Source: Carya illinoinensis
Lineage: Eukaryota > Streptophyta > Magnoliopsida > Fagales > Juglandaceae
Reading direction: 5' to 3'
NCBI RefSeq assembly: GCF_018687715.1
Contig: NC_056753.1
Span: forward strand, 28,707,445-28,771,444
Length of the DNA: 64,000 nt
In this document: positions 39,181 to 52,185 of the stretch, one piece after another
How positions within the stretch are numbered: the first letter of the stretch is position 1
Layout: each line of letters begins with the position of its first letter
Translations under genes and position numbers: made by a program
Notes under the pieces: model-generated
The model's input: the letters and a program-made list of their open reading frames with translations, nothing else
What the model was told of the DNA's origin: nothing
Database searches by the model: none

Positions 39181-42100
39181 ACGTACATTCATTCCTAATT
39201 AATTAACTTTTGCGAAACTCTTTTCTACGCAGCATTAACGTCGTACGTCGTCATGCGAGCTGATGGTCAAATATTGTGGACTTATCAGTTTAAATTTAAT
39301 ATTAATAATATTATGTTAATGCCCTTTGGTTGCCAACTCGAATTAGTAGGTCATAGGTGTATGCAGGACCGTACTCACCAGCCGATGAATTTGACTGTTT
39401 TTTTTTATTAATTAACTAAAAGTAAAAAGAAACAATAGAAGAACACGTTGAATGCTTGATGAATTACTTGAACCTTCCCCTTACAAACCACTTGAGTAAT
39501 AAATTACCTGAATTTGTGTCGGCCAGGATCTACCGTGTGTTAGAAATTTTTGTAAATAAATATAAATAATTTGTATCATGATCAAGTCCGGCTTGTATCA
39601 GAGTTGTACTGTTTTTACATCTTAACTTGAGTTCGACCCAAATGCATGTGGTAAATGAAATATTGGTATAACATATCAAATAATAAAATATTTGTATGGC
39701 ATAATTTATTTTAAAATTTAAATTTTATAAATTAAATTTTATCATTAAAAATTTAAAATAATATGGATGGTGGGCTGACGTACACACGAGTTTAAAAATA
39801 AAATAACTATTGATAAATTTGATTATTGAATGTTGACTTTATCATGTCGTTGGCGTCATTTTTGCCTCATAACTCATTAATTGTGTATTTGTGAGCAAAT
39901 AATTGTGTCGTTAAATATTAATCGAGTCCATTTTTTATAAAATTAAACAACACTTTATTGATACAGTAGACATGTGATTAAAATATTAACGTTAAATCAT
40001 TTTTTTTCAGAATACGGTGGAAAAAGGCACAAAAGGACACAATCGAAGCAAGTGTGGTCAAAGAAAAAAGAAAAAAGAAGTGCGGTCTATGAGGGCAGGC
40101 TCGGCCATCCGTCAACTGCCTCAGAAGTCATCATAAGATCGATGACCAGATATTTAATTGGGTCTGAACTCGTAAAAGTCATAAATATAATATTTTGAAT
40201 TTATTGAACGCATCGATCATGGAAACAGTCGGTCGTGGAAAATAATAGGACGGGATCAAGCTTGCTGACGCTGATGAGTCAGGTTTAAAGTCAGCACACA
40301 AATACATATTATAATATGATTGCATGAGGTGTGAATTTAATATATATATATTGCTTATCAAAAATCAAAATAATATAATAAATAATATTATTTACAGTCG
40401 TAGAATTATAAACGTTACTTAATCGTTTTAAAAAAGAGTAGGGTCTACGATTAAAAAATTAATTTTTTTATATAGATCTCATATTAATTTATTTTTTTCA
40501 AAGCGACTGCACGCTGCTTGCACAACTATAACAGTAAATATCATTTCTCTAATATAATTTATATAGCATGAGGTTTGAATTCAAAATAATGTTTTTTTAT
40601 TAGTAGATGACAATTCATGTGTGAGATTTGTATATTTCTTTCTTTTCCTTAATTTCCCGGCCTGAGAAGCTTAACCCAACCAATTTTTATATCTTTTCAA
40701 ATTTTGAGAGCCCCGGCCATTGACATTGTCGTACAAAACTTAACAAGAAAAAAAGAAATCAAGTTAAGCATAAGCTAGGATTTTCATTGAGAAATGTACG
40801 TGTGCAATGCGCATTATGCATGCAAAACAAGATCCCATGAATCAATTACAACGAAGGAGAAACAAATAAATATTGTAATAGTTATCCCAACGAAGGAGAA
40901 ACAAAAGTAAAGAGAAATTATTGATTCTCATGAATGGATGCTTGTGCGCTAACCATTTGGTCAAATGGTCAATTATTATAGCAAATGACTAGTTAACTAA
41001 AGAGAAATGTTAGGTCTATATCCGAATTTTATACAAGATCGATAATTTGCATGTTGACGTGTTTAATATAATACGTTATATCTATTTTATAATAAAAAAA
41101 TTATAAATCATATTAAATTACGTCAATATATACATTTTATCGTATAAGATTTTGTGTAGACCAAATATTTCTCTTAGTAGAATTATAAGTGCTTAGTTAA
41201 GAATTGAGAATGAAAAATTATATTCAACAGCATTACACTACACAACTATTAAGAAAAAATAAATAAAAAGATAAAAACTGAAGATATATGTCAGCAATTG
41301 TGTGGTGGAGATCAGGAAAAGAATAACTCATTGGAAATACGTATTTTGTACCACATAATGGTCAGAATCAATTTTGTAGGCTACTAGCTATCAAATCATC
41401 AACATGTGTTAGTCTTCTATAATCGTAAATTCAAATTTCTGCTGCGTATACGCTTGTTGTTAGTGCATTTGTGAAAATATATACATTCTGCATGCACGCA
41501 CGTTGTTTTAAGAGCATCCGTCAAAATTTGATATTTTTTAAAGAGCAAATTAAAACTAATTAAAAAGACACATGTGTACGAATCCTTCGGCTTGATGTAC
41601 TGGAATTCGTGGTGCATATACAGCCTGCAAGTCAAAGACGGCGCCATAGATAACTTCAGAGACTACTACATGACATGCAAGATACCTTTTCCCTTTCCCA
41701 TAATTGGATGAATGTCTCGATCTATAATCTGCTACACTAGCTAATTTGACACATCCACATACGATTGGATTAGTCAAAAGTTCAAGATTAATTGAATTTA
41801 CTTGTATTTATATTAAAATAAAATATAAATAATTAAATCTATTTATATATATTTTTATCTGTTTAAGTTCTTAAACAAGTAGTGATTTCATATATTATCA
41901 AAATAAAGATTCTAAATTTTAATTCTTATTCTATGGTACTCTATTTCATTTAATTTATAAATACTCTGCACATTAGCACACTTATTGAGAGGTAGTGATC
42001 TGGCCAGCCATAATACATGAAGATGAGTATTAAAATAAAATATAAATATTTAAATTTACCTATTTTTATAACTTAAATTTTTACCAAGAAGAGAGAGTAA

Positions 42101-42410
42101 TATATATGATCCGGCCATCTATATATCAAATGGAAAGCAACACTCATATATAAGCTGATTATTGAGAAATTCTTTTTCTGGTTATGAAATTGATAAAAAT
42201 GTGAATTATATATGAGCTATATGTGGATCGAAGAATTGCAGGATATATAAGAGGTATAATAAACTAGGGTCTCATTTTGACTGTTGACAAGTAAAGTTTG
42301 ACTGTTTATTCTCAGTAATCTAGCTAGCTGGTAATCATCGATTGCTCCCACTTATTCAAATTGATTATATTAATGCCTTCGGTCACAGCTACCTAGCTAC
42401 TGTATAGTTG

Positions 42411-42444
<34 letters not shown>

Positions 42445-45400
42445 TAGTCATCATATATATATATATATGCCTCTTCCTTTACGGCTCTTCTTTTTGCGTT
42501 ATTTGTTTACATCATATTTTATTTCTACGTGTTAAGCAATTTCTTCTTGTCCAAGCAACACATGAATATATAACAAAGAGATCCAGTACTACTACGTACT
42601 ACTATAAATATATATATATATTTTAATTAGGTCCGAACATTAGACTGAAGTTGATTACCAAGTCGTTAGTCGATCTAATTAATTAAATAATGCCACAGGG
42701 CACATGATCATGCATTTATATATTAATTACGATGGAGAAAGATAAGGAAGTAGACGAGATCAGAGTGAAAATGAAAGGGAGACATATTGCATTACCACAA
42801 ACCCATGCAAATCATATTTAACTTTCTTATAAGAATGTGAATTCAATAATCGATAGGTTATTAACTACTCATCATTTGTTTTACGTGGAATAGTTTAAGA
42901 GCGGATTTGATAAATAAGATGAAAATTTTGAGTTCATGAGCTAGCAGTTTAAAATATTATTTTTTAGTATTATTATTGTTTTGGAATTTAAAAATTAAAG
43001 TTGTATTAGAATTTGAAAAAAATTAAATTGTTTATTATATTTTGTGTGAAAATTTAAAAAAATTGTAATAATAAAATAAAAATTTTAAGTTGAGACAAGA
43101 ATTTTGAGTTGAAATGTGTCTTCTAAATCTGCCCCTAAGTCATTGCTATTAAGTGATTTGCACATAAATCATTTAAAATGTATATACATACTACATCATT
43201 AATTAAGTGTAATTAAAAATAATAAAATATATCATTCATGATATAATTTTTTTTTATTAAGGTATGCTGTATGCCTCAAGATAATAATAAATTATCCTTT
43301 TAATTAAGAAGGCAAGTACAATTTTCTTTTGGAAGGAAACGTTAAAAAAAATCGTACAGCTAGCTAGCTATATATATATATATATACACACATTAATTAT
43401 AGGTGTTTAATTCTTAGGGACAACTTGTCCGAGGCACATCCTATTCAAGCATCTTCTTAGCTTGCATCAAAGGTGAGCATTGTTTTTAGAATTTTTAATC
43501 AATTCTATAACCTATTCTAGCTTTAAAATTCTTTAAATATATATATACAAAATATTAATGTTAAATAATTAAACAGTTGATATTTTGTTAGAACAAAGTT
43601 TCACTTTCAACATATATTTATAAAATATCGTACATATTTAGGCAACAACTATTGGGTTGGTAACGTTGATCATGTAAGAAAATCATATTCATTTATTGAT
43701 GCATGACACATTAATATGTTTAAAATTATATTTGAGGGTCCTTCTCATGCTAGCTGTAAACAGTTAAAATAAAAATCTTGGTAAGTACTTTCGATATTGG
43801 TGGTATATAACGGCAAAATTTGGATTAACACATTTTATATTTTTTTTAAAAGAGTTTTGTTGTGTAGAAGTAAAATCGCGTACTAGTTTACATACTAATA
43901 CTAATTCTTTTATATTTAAAATTTAAATTAATTATATTATTTTTAATAAAATCTACTTTTTAACCAATCATATTATATTATTACACATATTAATACGTAG
44001 TTGTACTTACAATTATATTTTTCTTTCTTTTAAATCCCAACTTATAACTAAAACGGTTCAACAATATGATGCGGCATAGTGACACATTATCACAAATTAT
44101 TAATTTTCTTTTTTCATTTTTTCTGTTTTTCATTTTTTCCCTTCCGCACTTGAGTTCTCCTCCCCCTTCCCTTTTCCAAACACACCCGATCTCTTGCACC
44201 ACCAGAGAGAAAGAGATGTATACCTACCGATGAGGGGTGCCAAGGTCATTTTAAGGGATCCAATATTTTGTACAAAATAATGAACTGATCAAGAGTCAAG
44301 AGTGTTGAGAGGGCTGTGTAAGTGAATCGAGTGGAGGTGCAGACCCACAGATGACGTACATGATGCAGACCTCTTCAAATGGGTAAATGTTGAACGATTC
44401 CACAAGCCATCCAAAACACTTATAAATGGATTGGTTGATGTTGTCAGCGGAAAAACACTTAATTTGCATCGAAACATATATATAAATTATTAATATAAAT
44501 TCATCTTTCTATATATATATTGGCAATTTGCAGACAACCACACACATATATCCAACCGTACGTGCGTACGCTGGGGTTCCTTTTTGGACTGCAGCACGTC
44601 CATTGGTTGAAGGTAACATTGGAATATTCAAAAGTGGGATGAAAGACCAGGTATTAATAGGAATGATCAAAATAAATTAAGGATCTCCCATGTCAGCAGC
44701 AGAATTAGTCCATTCCTTACATCTATATGTCATCTTTCATATATATAATCTATATTTTTTCCCACCTTACAAAGATAGTAAAAAGAATGGACAAAAGAAA
44801 CTATAAATGTTGGGTGACAGGATCGGTCGATGAAGTATTTGATCCCAATTAACATTAGTTAAGCCCAGGGTGAAGGCCCGTTCTAAGCTTGATATTGATG
44901 ATCCAACAAAACATTCAAGGTGGGATCGAATCTGTGTTCCTTTTTCATGGCCCGAGACCTTGAGCCCACTGTCTATTTGAAGTTATGAATGATCCTTGAA
45001 AAAATTAAGAATCCCAACTTCTTTTTGCCCATATGAATTAGAGAAACTTAAGCATTGTTAATGGATTATGTAAATATAAATAATATGGATAATTTAGTTA
45101 ATAGAAGATTAAAATGACTTATATTAGATTATCCAATTGTAAACCAAGATGATTTTCAGCTACAGTAAATTAACTCTTGTAGTTATATTTAATATTTATT
45201 GTAGTTCAATCAAAATATTAAAAAATTATTTCTTTCTTCGACTCTTTCTCGATATTATTTCTTTCTTCTGCAAACACTCTCTCCCTTCCATATATTTGAT
45301 ATTTTATTATTATTTTAATTAATAAATAAATAATTCAATGTGACAAAATATTTGAAGTGAAATAGTTAAATGTAAAATCACGTGATATTATGTAAATTAT

Positions 45401-45789
45401 GAATTTGTATTTAGATAATCCAATATGAACACTCAAGAACCCAAAGGTGATGATCTTCAATCATCAAAATCTTGTTCACTTTGATGGCCTGATTGATTCT
45501 CTTTCCATCTCTTCATTCTGCTCTTTCCTTCTTTGGTTTTCCCTAAAGGCTAAAATATTATTTTACATTATGCATTGAAAATTTGAAACAGTTAGAAAAA
45601 CCAAATCAAAGTGCATAACATAAGCGTTTACTTCGAGAGACAAATCATACATCGGGTGCACTCTAGAGGGAGCCCCTCTACTCTAATCCACGACTGGCCT
45701 TTAATCAAAGCTCATAAAGTGGGATGTTAAGCCACTTCATAACCCCTATGGGCACCTCCTTTGCTACGTAAACATTCCTGCTTTAAACA
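37721..45789. other. MYB-copia intergenic region
   Basis: Long AT-rich stretch without a supportable gene. Contents noted: (TA)n runs near 38597-38620, 42418-42444 and 43371-43388; a (GA)n run at about 39147-39176; MITE family C (inverted) at 40385-40558; MITE family A (inverted) at about 42898-43138; MITE family B (inverted) at about 43858-44022. Several short open frames have no domain character. Confidence 0.5.
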
Positions 45790-45794
45790 CCTAC

Positions 45795-46062
45795 TGTTGT
45801 AAAATAATATTATTGTAAAATAAATTGTATGACCACTTTGAGCTAGCCGTCAAATGCATAGTGTATAGTACTAGCATAGTACTAACATAGTGAGTTGGCC
45901 GACATATACATAGTGCATAGTACTAGCATAGTGCAGCATAGTAAGCTAACATAGTTCCCTTTATACGCCTATATATATCGTTGAATTCCTTAAGAAATTC
46001 ATAAGTTTCATAACTTCTCTAAACTCTATCTCTCTCTCTCTCCTTTCGATAGTTTTATAATA
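45795..46062 (+). repeat. 5' LTR of the copia element (268 bp)
   Basis: Starts TGTTGTAAAATAA and ends TTTTATAATA. It contains two units of a repeat built on CATAGTGCATAGTACTAGCATAG, against four in the 3' LTR, and a short (CT)n run before its end. Confidence 0.85.
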
Positions 46063-46202
46063 CATTATCAGTACGAAAGTTCTGACGATTTTGAAGCTAG
46101 TAGTCCTCTACTTCAAGTAAGTCTTTCAATATATTTTTGTAGTTTTCAAAATGAATATGAAATATTAAACATACTTATATTCCTGATTTATATATGTAGA
46201 AA

Positions 46203-47252
46203 ATGTCAAATCTTACAAAATTGAAATTCGTTGCTCTTGATATTTCTGGGAAAAATTATTTATCTTGGATCCTTGATGCTGAGATCCATCTGGATGCAAT
46301 GAACCTGGGAGATACAATTAAAGAAAGAAATCAAGGGTCCTTGCAGGACCGTGATAAGGCAATGATTTTCCTTCGGCACCATCTTCATGAAGAATTAAAA
46401 ACTGAGTATCTAACGATGAAAGATCCACTTATTTTGTGGAATGATTTAAGGGAGGGATATGAACACCAGAAAACTGTAATCCTCCCAAAAGCTCGTCATG
46501 ATTGGATGCACCTGAGGTTGCAAGACTTCAAGAATGTTAGTGAGTATAACTCTGCACTCTTTAAAATTAGCTCGCTATTGAAATTATGTGGTGAAAAAGT
46601 CACTGATGATGACTTGTTAGAGAAGACATATACTACTTTTCATGCCTCGAATGTGCTCCTGCAGCAGCAGTATCGAGAGCGAAAGTTCAAGAAATATTCT
46701 GAACTTATATTTTATCTTCTATTAGCTGAGCAAAATAATGAGCTTTTATTAAGAAATCACCAGTCACGTCCTACTGGTTCTATATCATTCCCTGAAGTGA
46801 ATGGTACTAGATTTACATCATTCCCAGAAACGAATGGTGCATCTTTTCAAAGAAAAAAGAGGCGTGGACGTGGTAAGAAAAACTATAGAAGTGGAGGTCC
46901 TAGAAGTGACCACACTAAAAGGGAAAATAATAGATATACACCGTACCACCAGAAGTGGTTCAACTCAGAGAAGGGCAAAGGTCCTCAAAATAAATTTGTA
47001 AAGAAATATGAAGATGAATGCCATAGATGTGGTATGACTGGACATTGGTCTCGTACCTGTCGTATAGCTAAACACTTAGTTGACTTATACCAATCTTCTA
47101 TAAAAGAAAAAACAAAAAAATTTGAAACAAATTTTGCTGAACCATCATATGCTTTAGATTCTATAGATGGAGAAGATATTACAAGCCTTGATGTTTCTGA
47201 TTTCTTTGAAGATTCTAGTGGTAGAGTTAATCATGGAAGTGTTCTTTTTTAA
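46203..47252 (+). CDS. copia gag polyprotein (open reading frame)
   Basis: 349-codon open frame for the Gag capsid/nucleocapsid protein. The N-terminal part (FVALDISGKNYLSWILD, then RDKAMIFLRHHLHEELKTEY and LWNDLREGYEHQ) matches plant copia Gag (UBN2/gag-polypeptide type). A basic, Arg/Gly/Lys-rich stretch follows, then a CCHC zinc knuckle CHRCGMTGHWSRTC near 47020-47060. It ends with its own TAA, and pol starts in another frame 86 bases later. Unlike the neighbouring pol it has no internal stop, so it could still be translated, though there is no direct evidence of expression. Confidence 0.85.
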   Translation: MSNLTKLKFVALDISGKNYLSWILDAEIHLDAMNLGDTIKERNQGSLQDRDKAMIFLRHHLHEELKTEYLTMKDPLILWNDLREGYEHQKTVILPKARHDWMHLRLQDFKNVSEYNSALFKISSLLKLCGEKVTDDDLLEKTYTTFHASNVLLQQQYRERKFKKYSELIFYLLLAEQNNELLLRNHQSRPTGSISFPEVNGTRFTSFPETNGASFQRKKRRGRGKKNYRSGGPRSDHTKRENNRYTPYHQKWFNSEKGKGPQNKFVKKYEDECHRCGMTGHWSRTCRIAKHLVDLYQSSIKEKTKKFETNFAEPSYALDSIDGEDITSLDVSDFFEDSSGRVNHGSVLF

Positions 47253-47338
47253 TTAATGTATGTCCTTCATATTATTGTAAAATATTTTTATTCTTTAATG
47301 TTTTGTAGTAATGAAAGTTTTATATATTTTGTAGAATC

Positions 47339-50300
47339 ATGAGTCTTATTGATGAAATTTCTATCTCCGAGATGAATAATAAAGATGTATGTCTGGCTGA
47401 CAGTGCTACAACTCACACAATTCTTAAGGATAAAAAATATTTTCAAAATCTAACATTGAGTAAAGCCTATGTTCATACCATTTCCAGTTCATCAAATCTA
47501 ATTGAAGGCTCCGGAAGAGTTTATATTGTGTTGCCTAATGGCACCAAATTTTGTATTGATGATGCTCTATTTTCTTGACAATCCAGAAGAAATTTATTGA
47601 GTTTTAAATATATACGTCGTAATGGTTGTCATATCGAAACCATTAACGAAAACAAGAAAGAGCATCTTCTTATTACTAAAATAATTTCGAGCCAGAAGCT
47701 CGTATTAGAAAAACTGTCTGCCCTCTCATCTGGATTATATTATACAGAAATGAGAACAATTGAATCACATGTTGTAATGCACCAAAAGTGCATTGATCCC
47801 AAAATATTTATGACTTGGCATGATCGCCTTGGACATCCGGGATCAATAATGATGAGACGAATAATTGATAATTCGTATGGGCATCCCCTAAAGAATCAGA
47901 AGATTATCTTACCCAATGAATATCCATGCTCTGCATGTTCTCAAGGTAAATTGATTATCAAACCATCTTTCTCAAAGGTTGTTTTTGAATCTCCATCTTT
48001 TTTACAAAGGATTCATAGAGATATATGTGGGCCTATTCAACCATCAAGTGGACCGTTCAGATATTTTATGGTTTTAATTGATGCATCAAGTCGATGGTCA
48101 TATGTTTGTCTACTTTCCACTAGAAATGCTGCATTTGCCAAACTTCTTGCACAAATAATTAAGCTACGAGCATAATTCCCTGACTATCCAATTAAAACTA
48201 TTCGATTGGATAATGCAGAAGAATTTACATCTCAAGCTTTTGATAATTATTGCATGTCAATAGGAATAGATGTTGAACATCCAGTTGCCCACACACACAC
48301 TCAAAATGGTTTAGCTGAATCATTGATTAAAAGGCTTCAGCTAATCGCTAGACCTTTACTCATGAAATCAAATCTTCCTATTTCTGCTTGGGGACATGCT
48401 ATAATTCATGCAGCATCATTAATTCGAGTTAGACCATCAGCATATCACAAATATTCACCATTACAGCTTGCATTTGGTTAGCAACCAAATATTTCTCATC
48501 TTCGTATTTTTGGATGTACTGTATATGTTTCAATTGCACCTCCACAACATACAAAGATGAGCCCTCAACGTAGACTTGGTATATATGTTGGGTTTGATTC
48601 TCCATCTATTATCAGATACCTTGAGCCTCTTACAGGGGATATGTTTAAGGCACGTTTTGAGGATTGTCATTTTGACGAATCCATTTTTCCAACATTGGGT
48701 AATAAGAAGTCGGTGCCTGAAACACGACAAGAAATTACTTGGAAAAATAAAGCTCTTTCCCAATTTGATCCTCGTACAAAAGAATGTAATCTAGAGGTTC
48801 AAAAGATTATTCATTTGCAAAGTGTTGCAAACCAATTACCGGATGTATTTACTGACACTAAAGGTGTGGTAAAATCATATATTCCTGCTGTTAATGTTCC
48901 AGCAAGGATTGCAGTCCCTGAAGGACAAGGTGCCAAAATAGCAATAGGCGAATCTAAGATACGCCTGAAGCGTGGACGGCCTATTGGTGCTAAGGACAAA
49001 ATTCCTCGGAAGAGGAAAATACAAAATGAATTTGGTACTCCTGAAGAGTCCATACCAACACAGGCCATAAGAGTAATTGATGCTCCTGAAGAGAGTAAAT
49101 TTCTTGAGAAAGAACCTCCTGAAGAGGTATTTCATGAAATGTCTTCCCTTGAAGAGGGACAGGTACCTGAAAATAACGAGATCTCGATACATTTTATGAG
49201 TATAGGAGAAATTTTGAATAGAAATAAAACTGTTGTCGACAACATATTTTCATATAAAATGGCTCTTGATATTACCAGTAGTAATGAAGAAATTGAGCCA
49301 AGAACTGTCGAAGAATGTCGACGTAGAGATGACTGGCCAAAATGGAAATCAGTTATTGAAGCTGAATTAAACTCGCTAGCAAAGCGAGAGGTCTTTGGAC
49401 CAATTATACAAACACCAAAGGGTGTAATGCCTGTTGGATATAAATAAGTATTTATACGTAAGCGTAATGAAAGAAATGAAATTGTGCGATATAAAGCATG
49501 ACTTGTTGCACAAGGTTTCCTGTAGAAACCGGGGATTGATTATGAGGAAACATACTCTCCTGTTATGGATGCAATCACATTCATATATTTGATCAGTTTG
49601 GCAGTTATAAAAAGATTGAATATGCAATTGATGGATGTGGTCACTGCATATTTATATGGATCATTAGATCATGACATATATATGAAAATCCCTAAAGGAT
49701 ATAAAATGCCTGAAGCTTCTAATCTGAGTACATCCAGAAGTATGTATTCTATTAAGTTTCAAAGATCTTTATATGGGTTAAAGCAATCCAGACGCATGTG
49801 GTATAAACGCCTTAGCGAATATCTATTGAAAGAAGGATTTGAGAATAATCCAATATACCCATGTGTTTTTATTAAGAAATCAGACTCCGAATTTGTTATT
49901 ATTGCGGTTTATGTTGATGATTTAAATCTTGTTGGAACTCCTGAAGAGATCAGAAGAACCGCTACATATTTAAAGAATAAATTTGAAATGAAGGATCTTG
50001 GCAAAACGAAATTTTGTCTCGGCCTGCAGCTCGAGCATTTGTCAAATGGAATTCTCATTCATCAGTCAAATTATATAGAGAAAGTCTTGAAACACTTTTA
50101 CATGGACAAAGGTCATCCCCTGAGTACTCAAATGGTTGTTCGATCACTTGATATGCAGAAGGATCCATTTCGTCCTTGTGACGACAATGAAGAAATTCTT
50201 GGTTCTGAAATACCTTATCTCAGTGCAATTGAAGCCCTGATGTATCTTGCAAATTGCACTCGGCCTGATATTACATTTTCAGTTAATTTACTTGCAAGAT

Positions 50301-50932
50301 ATAGTTCTGCACCAACTCGAAGACATTGGAATGGCATTAAACATATCCTTCGATACCTTTGAGGTACGGTTGATATGGGATTATTTTATCAACATAGTTC
50401 AAGTCCACAATTAGTTGGATATGCAGATGCAGGTTATCTTTCAGATCCACATAGAGGTAGATCTCAAACTGGATATGTATTTACTTATAGAAATTCTGCC
50501 ATATCATGGAGATCTGTCAAACAAACACTATCTGCTACCTCTTCAAATCACTCAGAGATCATCGCAATTCATGAAGCAAGTCGAGAATGTATTTGGCTAA
50601 GATCAATGATCCAACATATTCAAGAAAAGTGTGGCCTTCCAGTGATTAATGATAGTCCAACAACTTTATACAAAGATAATGCTGCTTGTATTACTCAAAT
50701 TAGAGGAGAATATATCAAAGGTGATAGAACTAAATATATTTCACCTAAATTCTTTTATACTCATGAATTTCAAGAGAAAGGTGAAATTAAAATCAAGCAG
50801 ATACGATCAAGTGATAATCTGGTAGATTTATTCACAAAAGCATTACCAACTGCAACATTTAAGAAGATTGTGCAGAACATTGGAATGCGGAGACTTGAAG
50901 ACCTTTTATCATGCACTTTTCAGGGAGAGTAA
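47339..50932 (+). pseudogene. copia pol (protease, integrase, RT, RNase H) with seven nonsense codons
   Basis: All domains lie in a single frame. Protease: LADSATTHTILKD (the Asp-Ser variant of the active site). GAG-pre-integrase: WHDRLGHPG...CSACSQGK. Integrase core: DICGPI, IRLDNAEEF, NGLAES (acidic triad present). Reverse transcriptase: EETYSPVMD and active site YVDDLNLVG near 49910. RNase H: VGYADAGYLSDP...ADL-FTKALP. Interruptions: TGA 47576, TAA 48173, TAG 48479, TAA 49445, TGA 49499, TAG 49523, TGA 50360 (first base given). No frameshift was found, so decay is by base substitution. AG lies four bases before the ATG at 47339 (TTTTGTAG|AATC), which could be a splice acceptor for a pol transcript (inference). 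Confidence 0.87.
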
Positions 50933-50954
50933 TGTCTTGAAGACTTATACTGAT

Positions 50955-51125
50955 TGTACTCTTTTTCATTCGCTAAGGTTTTATCCCACTGGGTTTTCCT
51001 TTGCAAGGTTTTAATGAGGCAATCTTAAAGTATTTTACGTTACACATGAATATTGTACTCTTTTTCCTTCGCCATTGATTTTTTTCCCACAGGGTTTTTC
51101 CTTGGCAAGGTTTTAACGAGGCATA
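50955..51125 (+). repeat. Duplicated segment before the copia 3' LTR
   Basis: Two diverged copies, about 50955-51023 and 51055-51123, share CTCTTTTTC-TTCGC, TTTTCCCAC-GGGTTTT-CCTT and GCAAGGTTTTAA-GAGGCA. They lie in the 3' untranslated part of the element. Confidence 0.7.
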
Positions 51126-51155
51126 TTCATTATATGTGGTCATCCAAAGGGGAAA

Positions 51156-51513
51156 TGTTGTAAAATAACATTATTGTAAAATAAATTATATGACCACCTT
51201 GAGCTAGCCGTCAAATACATAGTACATAGTGCTAGCATAGTACTAGCATAGTGAGTTGGTCGATATATGCATAGTGCATAGTGCTAGCATAGTACTAACA
51301 TAATGAGTTGGCCGACATATGCATAGTGCATAGTACTAACATAATGAATTGGCCGACATATGCATAGTGCATAGTACTAGCATAGTGCAACATAGTAAGC
51401 TAGCATAGTTCCCTTTATATGCCTATATATATCGTTGAATTCTTTAAAAAATTCATAAGTTTCATAACTTTTCTGAACTATATCTTTTTCTCTCCTTTTA
51501 TAGTTTTATAATA
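51156..51513 (+). repeat. 3' LTR of the copia element (358 bp)
   Basis: Matches the 5' LTR except for two extra units of the CATAGTGCATAGTACTAACATAATGAGTTGGCCGACATATG-type repeat, which accounts for the 90-base difference in length. Confidence 0.85.
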
Positions 51514-51518
51514 CCTAC

Positions 51519-52104
51519 TACCTTCTATTATTATTTTTGTTTGTTTGTTTTCTTGTTTCTACTCCATGCCTTCATCACTTCTATTTAAATTGAGCTGGAA
51601 AGGTCCACTCACCCTTGAAAAGTGCCTAGTGATTTGATCCTAAGTTGACGCAAGAAATATAAATAATAATTAAAAAAAAAAAAAAAAAAAAGAATCCAAG
51701 CACACACATAGTTCTGTTATATATTCCAACACCGTCAGATCCGAATACCATCTCCCGAGAAAATCGCACTGAGACATGTCAGCCCAACCGTCCAGATCCA
51801 CGCTGAAGTACTCGTCTGTCACCAGGAAGTCTAACAGCTGATCGTGACGCTAGCCTTAGCTGCCCTCCCTTCCACCGGATAATGGCGGTCCTTTTCAGGA
51901 ACAGAGTACACTGACGCGGCTCTTTTCTTTTTCTTTTCTTTTCCGTCAAAACACGAATCTCTCTCTCAAACCAGAGGGAGAGAATATTTTCTTCACGATA
52001 ATCATTCTTTTTTTCTTTGAATTTCTTCGGTGGCTGCTTTTTATCCTTCTTTCCTCTCCTTACAGTTTCTTTGTCCTCTCTCTCTCTCTCCACATTCTCT
52101 GTGT

Positions 52105-52162
<58 letters not shown>

Positions 52163-52185
52163 GCGAGTCTGCGACCAAGTCGGCC
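51519..52185 (+). other. ADF6 promoter and 5' UTR with (CT)n tract
   Basis: Upstream region of the ADF gene. A (CT)n run of about 51 bases at 52109-52159 lies within 30 bases of the start codon, a common feature of plant 5' UTRs. No other gene is seen. Confidence 0.6.

Larger units (their letters stand above)
45795..51513 (+). mobile_element. Ty1/copia LTR retrotransposon
   Basis: 5,719-bp element flanked by the direct repeat cctac (45790-45794, 51514-51518). LTRs are 45795-46062 and 51156-51513, with a polypurine AAAGGGGAAA just before the 3' copy. Order gag, protease, integrase, reverse transcriptase, RNase H defines Ty1/copia. The LTRs appear to start TG and end TA, not the usual CA. The bases after the 5' LTR (cattatcagtacg) do not match the standard initiator-Met 3'-end primer site, so a different primer is likely. 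Confidence 0.9.

Noticed and set aside
41417..41777. Minus-strand frames with a faint resemblance to PARP-like or CHVV-containing proteins
   Set aside because: The resemblance is too weak and short, with overlapping frames and no gene structure.
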